A stretch of DNA of 64,000 bases, taken from GWE2-40-63 sp050251815. GTDB taxonomy: Bacteria; Bacteroidota; Bacteroidia; Bacteroidales; SZUA-534. The notes below the pieces were generated by a model. That model ran no database searches, was not told the DNA's origin, and saw only the letters and a program-made list of their open reading frames with translations. The stretch covers positions 1 to 64,000 of the forward strand of contig JBFWMB010000002.1 in assembly GCA_050251815.1 (NCBI GenBank), written 5' to 3'. Shown piece by piece: positions 9,318 to 18,357 of this stretch (positions are counted from its first letter, which is position 1; every line of letters starts with the position of its first letter). Position numbers and translations under genes: made by a program.

Positions 9318-9416
9318 TTCCTTGGTTTTGGATGTATTTCAGGAAAATACACTTTTGGATAAAAAATTAAAAGAATTAAATTCGCAGATTAATTCACACA
9401 TTAAATATTTTGTTCT

Positions 9417-10760
9417 ATGGGAGCGTTTCATGCTTACGATATTAGAGGAATCTATAATAAAGATTTTAATAAAGACGACGTTTATAAAATTGGATTTTTT
9501 ATTCCCGAATTGTTAAAAACCGATAAAGTTTTGGTTGGTCGCGACGTTAGGGTTTCATCGCCAGAAGTTTTTGAGTATTTGTGTAAAGGCATTACTGACG
9601 CTGGTGCCGACGTGCATAATATTGGGCTGGCAACAACGCCAATGGTTTATTGGTCGACCGCAAAATATGGATTTAATGCTTCGGTACAAATTACGGCATC
9701 ACATAACACCAAAGAGTATAACGGTTTAAAAGTGTCGCGCGAGAACGCCTTACCGGTTGGTTACGACACCGGACTGGGAACCATCGAAAAATGGATGAAG
9801 GAAAGAACCATTGTTCCGGTTGAAAAGAAAGGGAAAGTAATTGATGTTGAGGTTAAGACAAACTACTTAAATTTTCAAAAGAAATACCTGAGCGATTTTT
9901 CGAATTTACGAATGGTGGTCGACTGCTCAAATGGTATGGCTGGTTTACTGATTAAGGATTTACTGGGCGAGGCGCCGACTTATCTCTATGAAGAACTTGA
10001 CGGAACTTTTCCCAATCACGAAGCCAACCCGCTAATTGAAGAAAATGTTGCCGATTTAAAAGCCGCAGTTCTTAAAAACAACAGCGACATAGGAGTAATT
10101 TTTGATGGCGATGCCGACCGCGTAATGTTTGTTGATGAAAAAGGAAAATTTATTTCGCCCGATTTAATTATTGGTTTAATGGCGCATTATTTCCTCGAAG
10201 AAAAAGGATTAAAAGGAAATGTTTTGCAGGATATCCGTACATCAAAAGCTGTTGCCGAATACATTCAGGAGTTTGGATCAACCATGCACATGTGGCGTGT
10301 TGGCCGGGCTTTTGCAGCACTTAAGCTTCGTGAGATTGATGGCATCTTTGGAGGAGAACTAGCCGGGCACTATTACTTTCGCGATTTTTACTATTCTGAT
10401 TCGGGTTTATTGGCCATGCTAATTGTGCTCGATATAGTAAGCAAGCAAAAAGCAAAAGGCAAATCCCTGTCGCAACTTATCGATGGCATTCGCAAATACG
10501 CGAATTCGGGAGAAATTAATTTCAAGATTGAAAAGAAAAAAGAGGCTATGGATGCGGTTCGGGATCATTTTGTGGCAGCAGAAAAAGCAACAGCTTCGTT
10601 CGATTTTGATGGTTATCGGGTTGAGTTTGCTGATTGGTGGTTTAACATTCGCCCCAGTAATACCGAACCGTATTTGCGCTTATTGGCGGAAGCAAAAACT
10701 GACGTTCTATTAAACGAAAAGATTGAAAAAATAAAGGAAATTATTCACCGGTTCAAATAA
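9417..10760 (+). CDS. manB: phosphomannomutase/phosphoglucomutase
   Basis: 447 residues, alpha-D-phosphohexomutase superfamily. It interconverts hexose 6- and 1-phosphates for nucleotide-sugar and surface-glycan synthesis. All four family motifs are present: the phosphoserine loop TASHN (residues about 98-102), the metal loop DGDADR (about 229), the sugar-binding loop GELAGHYYF (about 311) and the phosphate-binding loop RPSNTEPYLRL (about 409). Whether mannose or glucose is preferred cannot be read from sequence, so the symbol is tentative. A strong terminator follows 2 bases after the stop. Confidence 0.88.
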   Translation: MGAFHAYDIRGIYNKDFNKDDVYKIGFFIPELLKTDKVLVGRDVRVSSPEVFEYLCKGITDAGADVHNIGLATTPMVYWSTAKYGFNASVQITASHNTKEYNGLKVSRENALPVGYDTGLGTIEKWMKERTIVPVEKKGKVIDVEVKTNYLNFQKKYLSDFSNLRMVVDCSNGMAGLLIKDLLGEAPTYLYEELDGTFPNHEANPLIEENVADLKAAVLKNNSDIGVIFDGDADRVMFVDEKGKFISPDLIIGLMAHYFLEEKGLKGNVLQDIRTSKAVAEYIQEFGSTMHMWRVGRAFAALKLREIDGIFGGELAGHYYFRDFYYSDSGLLAMLIVLDIVSKQKAKGKSLSQLIDGIRKYANSGEINFKIEKKKEAMDAVRDHFVAAEKATASFDFDGYRVEFADWWFNIRPSNTEPYLRLLAEAKTDVLLNEKIEKIKEIIHRFK

Positions 10761-10761
10761 T

Positions 10762-10787
10762 AAAAAAGGGCTTAACGCCCTTTTTTT
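10762..10787. terminator. bidirectional intrinsic terminator
   Basis: Stem AAAAAAGGGC (10762-10771) and GCCCTTTTTT (10777-10786) around the loop TTAAC. It lies between the convergent phosphohexomutase gene and the esterase-like lipoprotein gene and has a T-run in both directions. Confidence 0.85.
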
Positions 10788-10806
10788 ATTAGGTGTTTTG
10801 AATGCC

Positions 10807-12189
10807 TTACCGGTTCTTCTCGGCTGTTTCCATAAGTAAGCGCCAGGAACTTTCTTTTTTATACGTTTCAAAATCGGTAAAACCAAGTGTTTTGGATTTA
10901 TCAAAATTAGCACTCATGGCTTCGGTATCTTCCATCAGCATAAAATAACGGGCAGCCATTAGGTATGCATCGGGGTTTTGGGAATCAACCATCTGATATA
11001 TCTGAATTTTTTTGTAAGCTTCATCCAGTTTGCCGTCGTCTAAATCGGTTTTGGTTAGCATGTAACTTGCCATACTAATGTAGTTCAATAAGCGCTCACT
11101 TACCAGGGCAACTTCGTGGTCTTCATTTGTTATTGTTTTACGGATGTTTTCAACTTCAGAATGCCACCAATCCAAATCACGCTGTTCAATGGCCCGGATA
11201 AATTCAGTTCTTAAGCTGACTTCCTTTTTTATCAGGCGTTGTTTTTTATTAACAAGTTTAATGAAATCAGGATGGTTTTGTACCTTGATTTCCTGTTGGC
11301 GTAAATCTTTAATGCTTTTTAAACCATAAAACCACCGCGAAGCCTGGCGCAACGTTTGTTGTTGCGAAAAGTAATCGCCCCGCTTTTTCTGAGCCTGAAT
11401 GCTGTCTTGCATCTGGTCCCACAATTTATTAAGCCAGGTGTCGTTTTTTGTTGTTATTTCGGTTTTTGTCGAGTAGATTTCGAATCCCGTAAAGGCGGCT
11501 TCAAAACTAGTCAGAGGAGGCCATTCGTGACTGCCATTAAAAATTACTGCAGTATAATCGTAGCCTTTTTGATCGAACACCGAAAAGGTTTGGTACGATT
11601 CCAAATAGTTAAAATCCTTATCACCTACAATTCCCACATAATAATAAGTGGGTTCGTGGTTCGACATCAGGGGCAAACTGGCGCCACATGCGGCCACTCC
11701 AATAATTTCGCGATATTGCTGGGCAAAAAGGATGGCCAGTTTGGCTCCACCCGAAAACCCTGAGGTAAACAACCGTTTCTCGTCGATCAAAAAACGGGAA
11801 CGTGCCTCATTTAGTAGCGCTTCGAATAAAGCCGAGGTATAGGATGCTGGCAAGCTGTTTTTAATGAGGTTGCTTCCAATCAAAATATATCCATATTTGT
11901 TGGCTAAATCTTTATAATTGTTTAAAGGCAGTGTTCCATTTCCTTTTGGGTCGATAAAAAACACCACAGGTAATGCATCTTTGCCATTATAACCGGCAGG
12001 TAGGTAAAACGAATAGTTTACCAGACTGTCGTTGTTTGATGTCTGGTTGGTATAAAGATGTTCGGCCTGAATTGAATCTCCGTTTTTATCTTTTAAGTCG
12101 GGGGTATTTGTTTTGCATGAAAATAAACCGGTTGCTATAAAAAAGCCGGTTACAAAAATCTTCCATGATTTTAATTTTTGCTGCATCAT
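10807..12189 (-). CDS. alpha/beta-hydrolase (esterase-like) lipoprotein with helical C-terminal repeat
   Basis: About 460 residues. The start is taken at 12189 (or 12186), directly before the signal peptide; the frame further upstream would overlap dgt. The lipobox is GLFSCKT. Residues about 40-260 form an alpha/beta hydrolase of the polyhydroxybutyrate-depolymerase/esterase kind, with the nucleophile elbow GFSGGAK and an acidic/His end in FNGSHEWP. The C-terminal 200 residues are charged helices resembling TPR repeats. Substrate is unknown. It follows dgt by about 50 bases and may be read with it. Confidence 0.7.
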   Translation of the reverse strand: MMQQKLKSWKIFVTGFFIATGLFSCKTNTPDLKDKNGDSIQAEHLYTNQTSNNDSLVNYSFYLPAGYNGKDALPVVFFIDPKGNGTLPLNNYKDLANKYGYILIGSNLIKNSLPASYTSALFEALLNEARSRFLIDEKRLFTSGFSGGAKLAILFAQQYREIIGVAACGASLPLMSNHEPTYYYVGIVGDKDFNYLESYQTFSVFDQKGYDYTAVIFNGSHEWPPLTSFEAAFTGFEIYSTKTEITTKNDTWLNKLWDQMQDSIQAQKKRGDYFSQQQTLRQASRWFYGLKSIKDLRQQEIKVQNHPDFIKLVNKKQRLIKKEVSLRTEFIRAIEQRDLDWWHSEVENIRKTITNEDHEVALVSERLLNYISMASYMLTKTDLDDGKLDEAYKKIQIYQMVDSQNPDAYLMAARYFMLMEDTEAMSANFDKSKTLGFTDFETYKKESSWRLLMETAEKNR

Positions 12190-12238
12190 AAATATTTTTA
12201 AGTTTTGATTGTGGTTGTTTTTAATTGGCGTTTTGTAT

Positions 12239-13585
12239 TTAAAATCCAATCCCTTTTATCAATTTATACAAGTCCAGAGCGTACAAGTCGGTCATACCCG
12301 AAATAAAATCGAGCACCGACCGTGTTTTTGCATAGTCGCTTTGGTGGTCTTCATGGTATTGAACCGGCATCAAAGAAAGCAATTTTTTTGAATAGTCGTC
12401 GCTATTATGGAACATAGCACGAGTAAATTCTTCGAGCAAGGTGTTTATTACATTGTATCCGGTAATTTCTATCTCAATTACTGATCGGTGGTTGTATATT
12501 TTTTTCCAGGCTACTTCTTTGCACGCTTTCATTGCCTGCTTTTCGGTACCATTTAAATAATCGACCAATGAACCTGAAAATTTACCCCGAAGTATGGTAC
12601 TTTCGTTTTCCAGAAAAATTTGAGCTGTGGTGTTTACCAAGTGATTTATTACAGAAGCCCTTAGAAAAGCAACCTGCTCATTTTTGTCGATGACTTCCCG
12701 ATAGATTTGTTGTTTTTTCTTCCAAAAAGAGGCTTGCTTTTCTTTGTCGAAAAAAGCCGTCAGCAAATCGCTTGCTTCGTTGGTAGAAAGAATGCCTAAT
12801 TTGTGTGCATCTTCCAAATCCATTATTTGATACGAAATATCATCAGCAGCTTCGACAAGATACACCAAAGGATGACGGGCATATACCGACTGGTTCTCTG
12901 ACAGTCTTATAAGACCAGTTTGTTTAACAATAGACAAAAACGTTTCTGATTCGGAATCAAAATAACCGTATTTGTTTTTGCCTGACCTGAGTAAGGCGTT
13001 AAACGGATATTTTAACATGCTGGCTAAAGTGGCATAAGTAAGCACATAACCACCGGCACGACGGCCGTTAAACTTGTGGGTTAAAAGTCGCAGCGCATTG
13101 GCGTTTCCTTCAAAGTTTGTGAGGTCAGCCCATTGATACTCACTTACCCGCGATTCTAAAAACCGGCCTTTTCCAGATAGAAAAAATTCGGAGATGGCTT
13201 TTTCTCCTGCGTGTCCAAAAGGAGGATTTCCCAGATCGTGAGCTAAACTAGCGGTTGCCACAATTGAGCCAATTTCATAAATAAAGGGATTGTTTTCGTT
13301 CTGTTTAGCCAGCGATGCGGCAATGTTGTTTCCCAATGAACGGCCAACGCTGGCCACTTCAAGACTATGGGTTAATCGGTTATGAACAAAAACGCTTCCG
13401 GGTAAAGGAAACACCTGGGTTTTATTTTGTAAACGGCGAAAAGGAGAAGAAAAGATTAGTCGATCATAATCGCGCTGAAACTCAGAGCGTAAAAGATTGA
13501 GTTCCATGTTTGGTAGCTCCTCTTTTCCAAATCGCATGGGAGTTAATAGTTTATCCCATTGCATAACCTGTTTTGTGTTACTCAA
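12239..13585 (-). CDS. dgt: dGTPase / deoxynucleotide triphosphohydrolase
   Basis: 448 residues. HD-superfamily phosphohydrolase that removes triphosphate from dNTPs. Visible motifs are SPFRRLQNKTQVFPL near residue 47, HNRLTHSLEVASVGR (first metal His), AHDLGNPPFGHAGE (the HD pair) and YLVEAADDISYQIMDLED (final Asp); the length and order match the dNTP triphosphohydrolase family type 2. The start is 10 bases after the lspA stop, so the two are probably one transcript. Confidence 0.92.
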   Translation of the reverse strand: MSNTKQVMQWDKLLTPMRFGKEELPNMELNLLRSEFQRDYDRLIFSSPFRRLQNKTQVFPLPGSVFVHNRLTHSLEVASVGRSLGNNIAASLAKQNENNPFIYEIGSIVATASLAHDLGNPPFGHAGEKAISEFFLSGKGRFLESRVSEYQWADLTNFEGNANALRLLTHKFNGRRAGGYVLTYATLASMLKYPFNALLRSGKNKYGYFDSESETFLSIVKQTGLIRLSENQSVYARHPLVYLVEAADDISYQIMDLEDAHKLGILSTNEASDLLTAFFDKEKQASFWKKKQQIYREVIDKNEQVAFLRASVINHLVNTTAQIFLENESTILRGKFSGSLVDYLNGTEKQAMKACKEVAWKKIYNHRSVIEIEITGYNVINTLLEEFTRAMFHNSDDYSKKLLSLMPVQYHEDHQSDYAKTRSVLDFISGMTDLYALDLYKLIKGIGF

Positions 13586-13595
13586 AACAAAAAAA

Positions 13596-14204
13596 TTAAA
13601 GTTCTTTTTGAAGCACTTTTCTGTAAAAAAACAAAATTAACATCATACCCACCGAAATGGCAGAATCGGCAATATTAAAAACCGGACGGAAGAAGATAAA
13701 CGATTCTGTTGGTTTTATGGGAGACCATGAAGGCCAGTGTCCTTCAAGAATAGGAAAATAAAACATGTCGACAACACGTCCCTGCAGAAATCCGGCGTAT
13801 CCACCTCCTTCGGGCAGGAACTGTGAAACCTGATAGCTACTGTGTTCAAAAATAAGACCATAAAAAGCACTATCAATGATATTGCCTGAAGCTCCGGCCA
13901 GAATCAGCGCTACTGAGATTAAAAAACCAAGCGGAACTTCTTTTTTTATTAATCGGGCCAAATAAATACTAATAAAAGTAACGGCAACGATTCGGAAGAT
14001 GCTTAGAAAGTATTTTCCAACTTTTCCGGCAAACTCAAAACCAAAAGCCATTCCGTTGTTTTCGGTAAAGTGAATGATAAACCAATCGCCTGCTATCCGG
14101 TATTCCTGGCCGAGCATCATGTTTGTTTTTATCCAGAATTTCAGCACCTGATCGGCCAGCAAAATGATAAAGATGATTAAAATTACGAGACGTCCCCGGG
14201 TCAT
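13596..14204 (-). CDS. lspA: lipoprotein signal peptidase (signal peptidase II)
   Basis: 202 residues, slightly long for the family. An inner-membrane aspartic protease that cuts the signal peptide off prolipoproteins. Four hydrophobic helices are visible, with the two catalytic Asp in SGNIIDS and FNIADSAIS, and the usual FTENNGMAFG loop. The many lipoproteins in this window are its expected substrates. Located between a DksA-like gene and dgt; the ileS-dksA-lspA order is common in Bacteroidota. Confidence 0.93.
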   Translation of the reverse strand: MTRGRLVILIIFIILLADQVLKFWIKTNMMLGQEYRIAGDWFIIHFTENNGMAFGFEFAGKVGKYFLSIFRIVAVTFISIYLARLIKKEVPLGFLISVALILAGASGNIIDSAFYGLIFEHSSYQVSQFLPEGGGYAGFLQGRVVDMFYFPILEGHWPSWSPIKPTESFIFFRPVFNIADSAISVGMMLILFFYRKVLQKEL

Positions 14205-14225
14205 AGATGTTTCTTTTTAATGGAA

Positions 14226-14253
14226 AAAGAGGGAATCGATGAATTCCCTCTTT
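14226..14253 (-). terminator. intrinsic terminator after the DksA-like gene
   Basis: Stem AAAGAGGGAAT (14226-14236) and ATTCCCTCTTT (14243-14253) with a six-base loop. Read on the minus strand it ends in TTTTT. It lies between the DksA/TraR gene and lspA, so lspA may need its own promoter or depend on readthrough. Confidence 0.75.
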
Positions 14254-14274
14254 CAAAACGTATGTTTTAATTAT

Positions 14275-14661
14275 TTATTTTTGATTGTTCTTGGCATCGA
14301 TGCTTAAGGTAGCGTGAGGTACTGCACGTAAGCGCTCTTTCGCTATTAGGTTACCAGTTTCCCGGCAAATCCCATAGGTTTTGTTTTCGATGCGAATAAG
14401 CGCTGCTTTTAAATGCTGAATAAACTTTTGTTGCCTTTGAGCCAGCTTTCCTGTTTCTTCGCGCGAAAGCACCATAGCACCTTCTTCCAACACCTTAAAG
14501 GTAGGCGAGGTGTCAAGTGTGTCGTTGCCATCGGAATGTGACAAAGCGCTTTTAAGAATATCATAATCTTTTTGTGCTTTATCGAGCTTGTCAAGAATCA
14601 GTTGCTTGAATTCAGCAAGCTCCTCATCCGAATATCTAGTTTTTGTTTTCTCGTCTGCCAT
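14275..14661 (-). CDS. TraR/DksA-family protein lacking the zinc cysteines
   Basis: 128 residues. The coiled-coil region (about residues 8-85) and the terminal globule resemble DksA/TraR, which bind in the secondary channel of RNA polymerase and alter promoter choice. In classic members the C-terminal part has four Cys; here the equivalent stretch YGICRETGNLIAKERLRAVPHA has only one Cys and the tail LSIDAKN has none, so no C4 zinc site can form. This looks like the Bacteroidota variant rather than decay, since the rest is intact. It follows ileS by 87 bases and has its own terminator. Confidence 0.85.
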   Translation of the reverse strand: MADEKTKTRYSDEELAEFKQLILDKLDKAQKDYDILKSALSHSDGNDTLDTSPTFKVLEEGAMVLSREETGKLAQRQQKFIQHLKAALIRIENKTYGICRETGNLIAKERLRAVPHATLSIDAKNNQK

Positions 14662-14748
14662 AGCTCTATTTTTTAAGGAACCTAAAATAATAAAAAAAGC
14701 ATATCAAAACTCCTGTTGTGCGCTATTTTACCAATTAGTTATTAACAA

Positions 14749-17700
14749 CTAAACCTTTTCTATCAGGATACTGGTAGCTATATCGTCATCCAGTTCTACG
14801 AGTTTGGCTGTCTTTTGTTCCAGAACCGCAACCAATTCAATAGAAAGAGCCAGGGTTTGTGCACTAATATAGTTTTTGTGCGCTGAAATTGCATCATTAA
14901 TCGCCTCGTGTTTAGCTATTTTTATGTTTATTTTGTCTGTTACTTCAAAGCCACTTTCTTTTCTTATGTTTTGAATCCGGTTAATGAATTCACGGGCAAT
15001 TCCTTCGTTTCGCAACTCATCTGTAACTGTAATGTCGAGGGCTACGGTTAATGGTCCCTCGTTGGCAACCAGCCAACCGGGAATATCTTCCGATAGAATT
15101 TCAACATCTTCGTTGTTTATTAACACTTTATGTCCGTCAAGCTCAAATTCAAATTGGTTTTCGCGTTCGAGCTTACTGATGTCGGCTTGTTGCATCTGGC
15201 CAATTACAGCAGCAATCTGCTTCATGATTTTACCGTATTTTGGACCGAGGGTTTTAAAGTTGGGCTTTATTTTTTTAACCAAAATTCCGGAAGTATCATC
15301 CAGGTATTCAATTTCTTTGATGTTTACTTCGCTAAGAATAATATCTTTTACGGCATCAATTTGAAGTGCGGTTTTGTTGTTTAAAACCGGAATCATAATT
15401 TTATTTAAGGGTTGACGTACTTTAATATTTACTTTTCGGCGTAAGCCAAGCACCATCGACGAAATGCGTTGTGCCATATTCATACGTTCTTCCAAGTCTT
15501 TATCAACGGCCTGTTTATTCTCAACTGGAAAAGAGGTTAAATGAACCGACATCCCTTGGTTTCGGCCCGTTGCGACACTTAAATCTTTGAATAAACGATC
15601 GGTATAGAACGGTGCAATGGGTGCTGCTAAAACAGCTACTGTTTCCAGACACGTGTAGAGTGTTTGGTAAGCAGCAATTTTATCGTTGTTGTATTCGCCA
15701 CCCCAAAAACGCTTCCGGTTCAAACGCACATACCAATTGCTCAGGTTGTCGATGACAAAGTTTTGAATAGCGCGTCCGGCACGGGTTGGTTCGTAGTTTT
15801 CATAGGCATCTTTTACCTCAATAATCAGCGAGTTCAGTAGCGAGATTACCCAACGATCAATCTCGGGGCGTTCGTTCAAAGGAATCTCAGCTTCCTGGTA
15901 TTTGAAACCATCTACATTGGCATACAGGGCAAAGAACCCGTAAGTATTGTACAGTGTTCCGAAGAATTTGCGTTTAACTTCATCAACGCCATCCATATCG
16001 AACTTAAGGTTATCCCAGGGTTGTGCATTGGTAATCATGTACCAGCGTAAAGGATCGGATCCATGTTTTTCGATGGTTTCGAAAGGGTCAACTGCGTTGC
16101 CCAGGCGCTTGCTCATTTTATTTCCGTTTTTATCCAGCACTAATCCGTTGGAAATAATGTTTTTGAAAGCCACATTATCTGAAATCATAGTCGAGATGGC
16201 GTGCAAGGTAAAGAACCAGCCACGTGTTTGATCAACTCCTTCGGCAATAAAATCGGCCGGATACAGCTGGTTAAAATCGCCCGTGTGTTCAAAAGGCCAG
16301 TGCCACTGGGCATAAGGCATGGCTCCTGAATCGAACCAAACATCAATCAGGTCCTTTTCGCGGAACATTTTTTGTCCGCTTTCTGAAACCAGCACAATAT
16401 CATCAACGAAGGGTCTGTGCAAATCAATTTTGTCGTAGTTTTCTTTGTTGAATACGCCCACTTTAAAACCTGTATATGGATTTTTGTCCATAAATCCGGC
16501 AACAATGGCTTTTTCAATTTCGTTCATCAACTCTTCGGTTGAACCAATGCATTTTTGTTCGCTGCCATCTTCGCTCATCCAGATAGGAAGCGGAGTTCCC
16601 CAATACCTTGAGCGGCTCAGGTTCCAGTCTACCAGGTTTTCGAGCCATTTTCCAAATCGGCCTTCCCCGGTACTTTTGGGTTTCCAGTTAATGGTTTTGT
16701 TTAGTTCAATCATCCGATCCTTAATGGCAGTGGTTTTTATAAACCAGCTATCCAATGGATAATAAAGTACGGGCTTATCGGTACGCCAGCAATGCGGATA
16801 ATTGTGAACGTGTTTTTCTACTTTAAAGGCTTTGTTTTCCTTTTTAAGCATTACCGATAAATCCACATCAAGCGAAGCGTCATCATCAGTAAGGTTTTCG
16901 TCGTAGGCATTTTTTACAAAACGCCCGGCAAATTCTTTGTAGCTTTCAACATTAACATAATTTGCCACAAATTCGGCATCCAGATCATCAATGTTATAGA
17001 ATTTTCCGGTTAAATCAACCATGGGGCGGCGGGTTCCCTCTTTGTCGATTAACAAAAGTGGAACAATGCCGGCGGTTTTTGCCACGCGGTCGTCGTCGGC
17101 ACCAAAGGTTGGGGCAATATGAACAATTCCGGTACCGTCTTCAGTGGTTACAAAATCGCCGGTTATTACTCGAAACGCATCACCCATAGGCTTAATCCAC
17201 GGAATTAATTGTTCGTAGGTAATGCCGGCCAAATCGGCGCCTTTATACTCAGCAACAAGTTTATATGGAATGGTTTTATCACCCGGGTTATAACTTTCCA
17301 ATTCAAGTTCAGCATTTTTGGGATTGAAATAGTTATTTACCAAATCTTTAGCCAAAATTACCGAAGTTGGCTCACCAGTGTACGGATTAAATGTTTTAAT
17401 TTTTACATAACGAATGTTTGGGCCTACAGCTAGTGCTGTATTCGATGGCAGGGTCCAGGGCGTGGTAGTCCAGGCCATGAAGGAAAGTTTTTCATCCCCA
17501 TCGAAAAGCGACTCGCTTTTTTCATTGCGAACAACGGTAAACTGCACTGTTGCTGTAGTATCTTTTACATCTTTGTAACAACCCGGCTGGTTTAACTCAT
17601 GGGTTGAAAGACCGGTTCCTGCAGCAGGTGAATAGGGTTGGATGGTGTAACCTTTATATAGCAGTCCTTTGTCGTAAAGTTGTTTAAGCAGGTTCCACAG

Positions 17701-18180
17701 CGACTCAATGTAGCGATTGTCGTAAGTAATATACGGGTCGTCCATATTTACCCAATAGCCCATTTTGCGGGTTAAATCTTCCCATAAGTCGGTGTATTTC
17801 ATAACTTCTTTTCGGCAGGCATCGTTGTATTCAGCTACTGAAATGGTTTTGCCGATGGCCTCTTTGGTAATGCCCAGCATTTTTTCAACGCCCAGTTCTA
17901 CAGGTAATCCATGGGTGTCCCATCCGGCTTTGCGTTTTACCAGGTAACCCTGTAAGGTTTTGTAGCGGCAAAAAATATCCTTAATAGCCCGAGCCATCAC
18001 ATGATGAATTCCCGGCTGGCCGTTGGCCGATGGCGGTCCTTCAAAGAAAACAAAGGTCTCTTTTCCGGCACGGGTACTCATGCTTTTATGAAACGTGTCG
18101 TCGTCGGTCCACTCTTTCAACACCTCTTTGTTTATCAGTGACAAGTCAAGCTGCTTGTATTCAGGAAATTTTCTGCTCAT
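14749..18180 (-). CDS. ileS: isoleucine--tRNA ligase
   Basis: 1143 residues, full length for the long, eukaryote-like IleRS type found in many Bacteroidota. It charges tRNA-Ile. The class I signature appears as PSANGQPGIHHVMARAIKD near residue 50 (HIGH variant GIHH), the editing CP1 domain includes AWTTTPWTLPSNTALAVG, and the second signature is KMSKRLGNAVDP near 700. An anticodon-binding domain and C-terminal extension follow. A promoter lies at 18216-18246. Confidence 0.96.
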   Translation of the reverse strand: MSRKFPEYKQLDLSLINKEVLKEWTDDDTFHKSMSTRAGKETFVFFEGPPSANGQPGIHHVMARAIKDIFCRYKTLQGYLVKRKAGWDTHGLPVELGVEKMLGITKEAIGKTISVAEYNDACRKEVMKYTDLWEDLTRKMGYWVNMDDPYITYDNRYIESLWNLLKQLYDKGLLYKGYTIQPYSPAAGTGLSTHELNQPGCYKDVKDTTATVQFTVVRNEKSESLFDGDEKLSFMAWTTTPWTLPSNTALAVGPNIRYVKIKTFNPYTGEPTSVILAKDLVNNYFNPKNAELELESYNPGDKTIPYKLVAEYKGADLAGITYEQLIPWIKPMGDAFRVITGDFVTTEDGTGIVHIAPTFGADDDRVAKTAGIVPLLLIDKEGTRRPMVDLTGKFYNIDDLDAEFVANYVNVESYKEFAGRFVKNAYDENLTDDDASLDVDLSVMLKKENKAFKVEKHVHNYPHCWRTDKPVLYYPLDSWFIKTTAIKDRMIELNKTINWKPKSTGEGRFGKWLENLVDWNLSRSRYWGTPLPIWMSEDGSEQKCIGSTEELMNEIEKAIVAGFMDKNPYTGFKVGVFNKENYDKIDLHRPFVDDIVLVSESGQKMFREKDLIDVWFDSGAMPYAQWHWPFEHTGDFNQLYPADFIAEGVDQTRGWFFTLHAISTMISDNVAFKNIISNGLVLDKNGNKMSKRLGNAVDPFETIEKHGSDPLRWYMITNAQPWDNLKFDMDGVDEVKRKFFGTLYNTYGFFALYANVDGFKYQEAEIPLNERPEIDRWVISLLNSLIIEVKDAYENYEPTRAGRAIQNFVIDNLSNWYVRLNRKRFWGGEYNNDKIAAYQTLYTCLETVAVLAAPIAPFYTDRLFKDLSVATGRNQGMSVHLTSFPVENKQAVDKDLEERMNMAQRISSMVLGLRRKVNIKVRQPLNKIMIPVLNNKTALQIDAVKDIILSEVNIKEIEYLDDTSGILVKKIKPNFKTLGPKYGKIMKQIAAVIGQMQQADISKLERENQFEFELDGHKVLINNEDVEILSEDIPGWLVANEGPLTVALDITVTDELRNEGIAREFINRIQNIRKESGFEVTDKINIKIAKHEAINDAISAHKNYISAQTLALSIELVAVLEQKTAKLVELDDDIATSILIEKV

Positions 18181-18215
18181 TATGAATTAGTTATATCTGT
18201 ATTTTTTAGAACCGA

Positions 18216-18246
18216 CAAATATAGCGTTTGCGAATTTAATTACAAA
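18216..18246 (-). promoter_or_regulatory. promoter for ileS
   Basis: On the minus strand, TTTG (complement of 18243-18246) is followed after 19 bases by TATATTTG (complement of 18216-18223), fitting the Bacteroidota consensus. It lies 36 bases upstream of the ileS start. Confidence 0.55.
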
Positions 18247-18299
18247 ATTCAAACGACCTAAAACAACACATTGAAGTCTTTTGAAAATGAAAGGGTTAA

Positions 18300-18337
18300 A
18301 AAAAAGAGATGCTTGTTATGTTCATGCATCTCTTTTT
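18300..18337. terminator. intrinsic terminator after the 508-residue lipoprotein gene
   Basis: Stem AAAAAAGAGATGC (18300-18312) and GCATCTCTTTTT (18326-18337) with a 13-base loop. It is T-rich on both strands, but the position just after the stop at 18358 suits the minus-strand lipoprotein gene. Confidence 0.75.
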
Positions 18338-18357
18338 AAAGGAATGAGGTATTTGAT

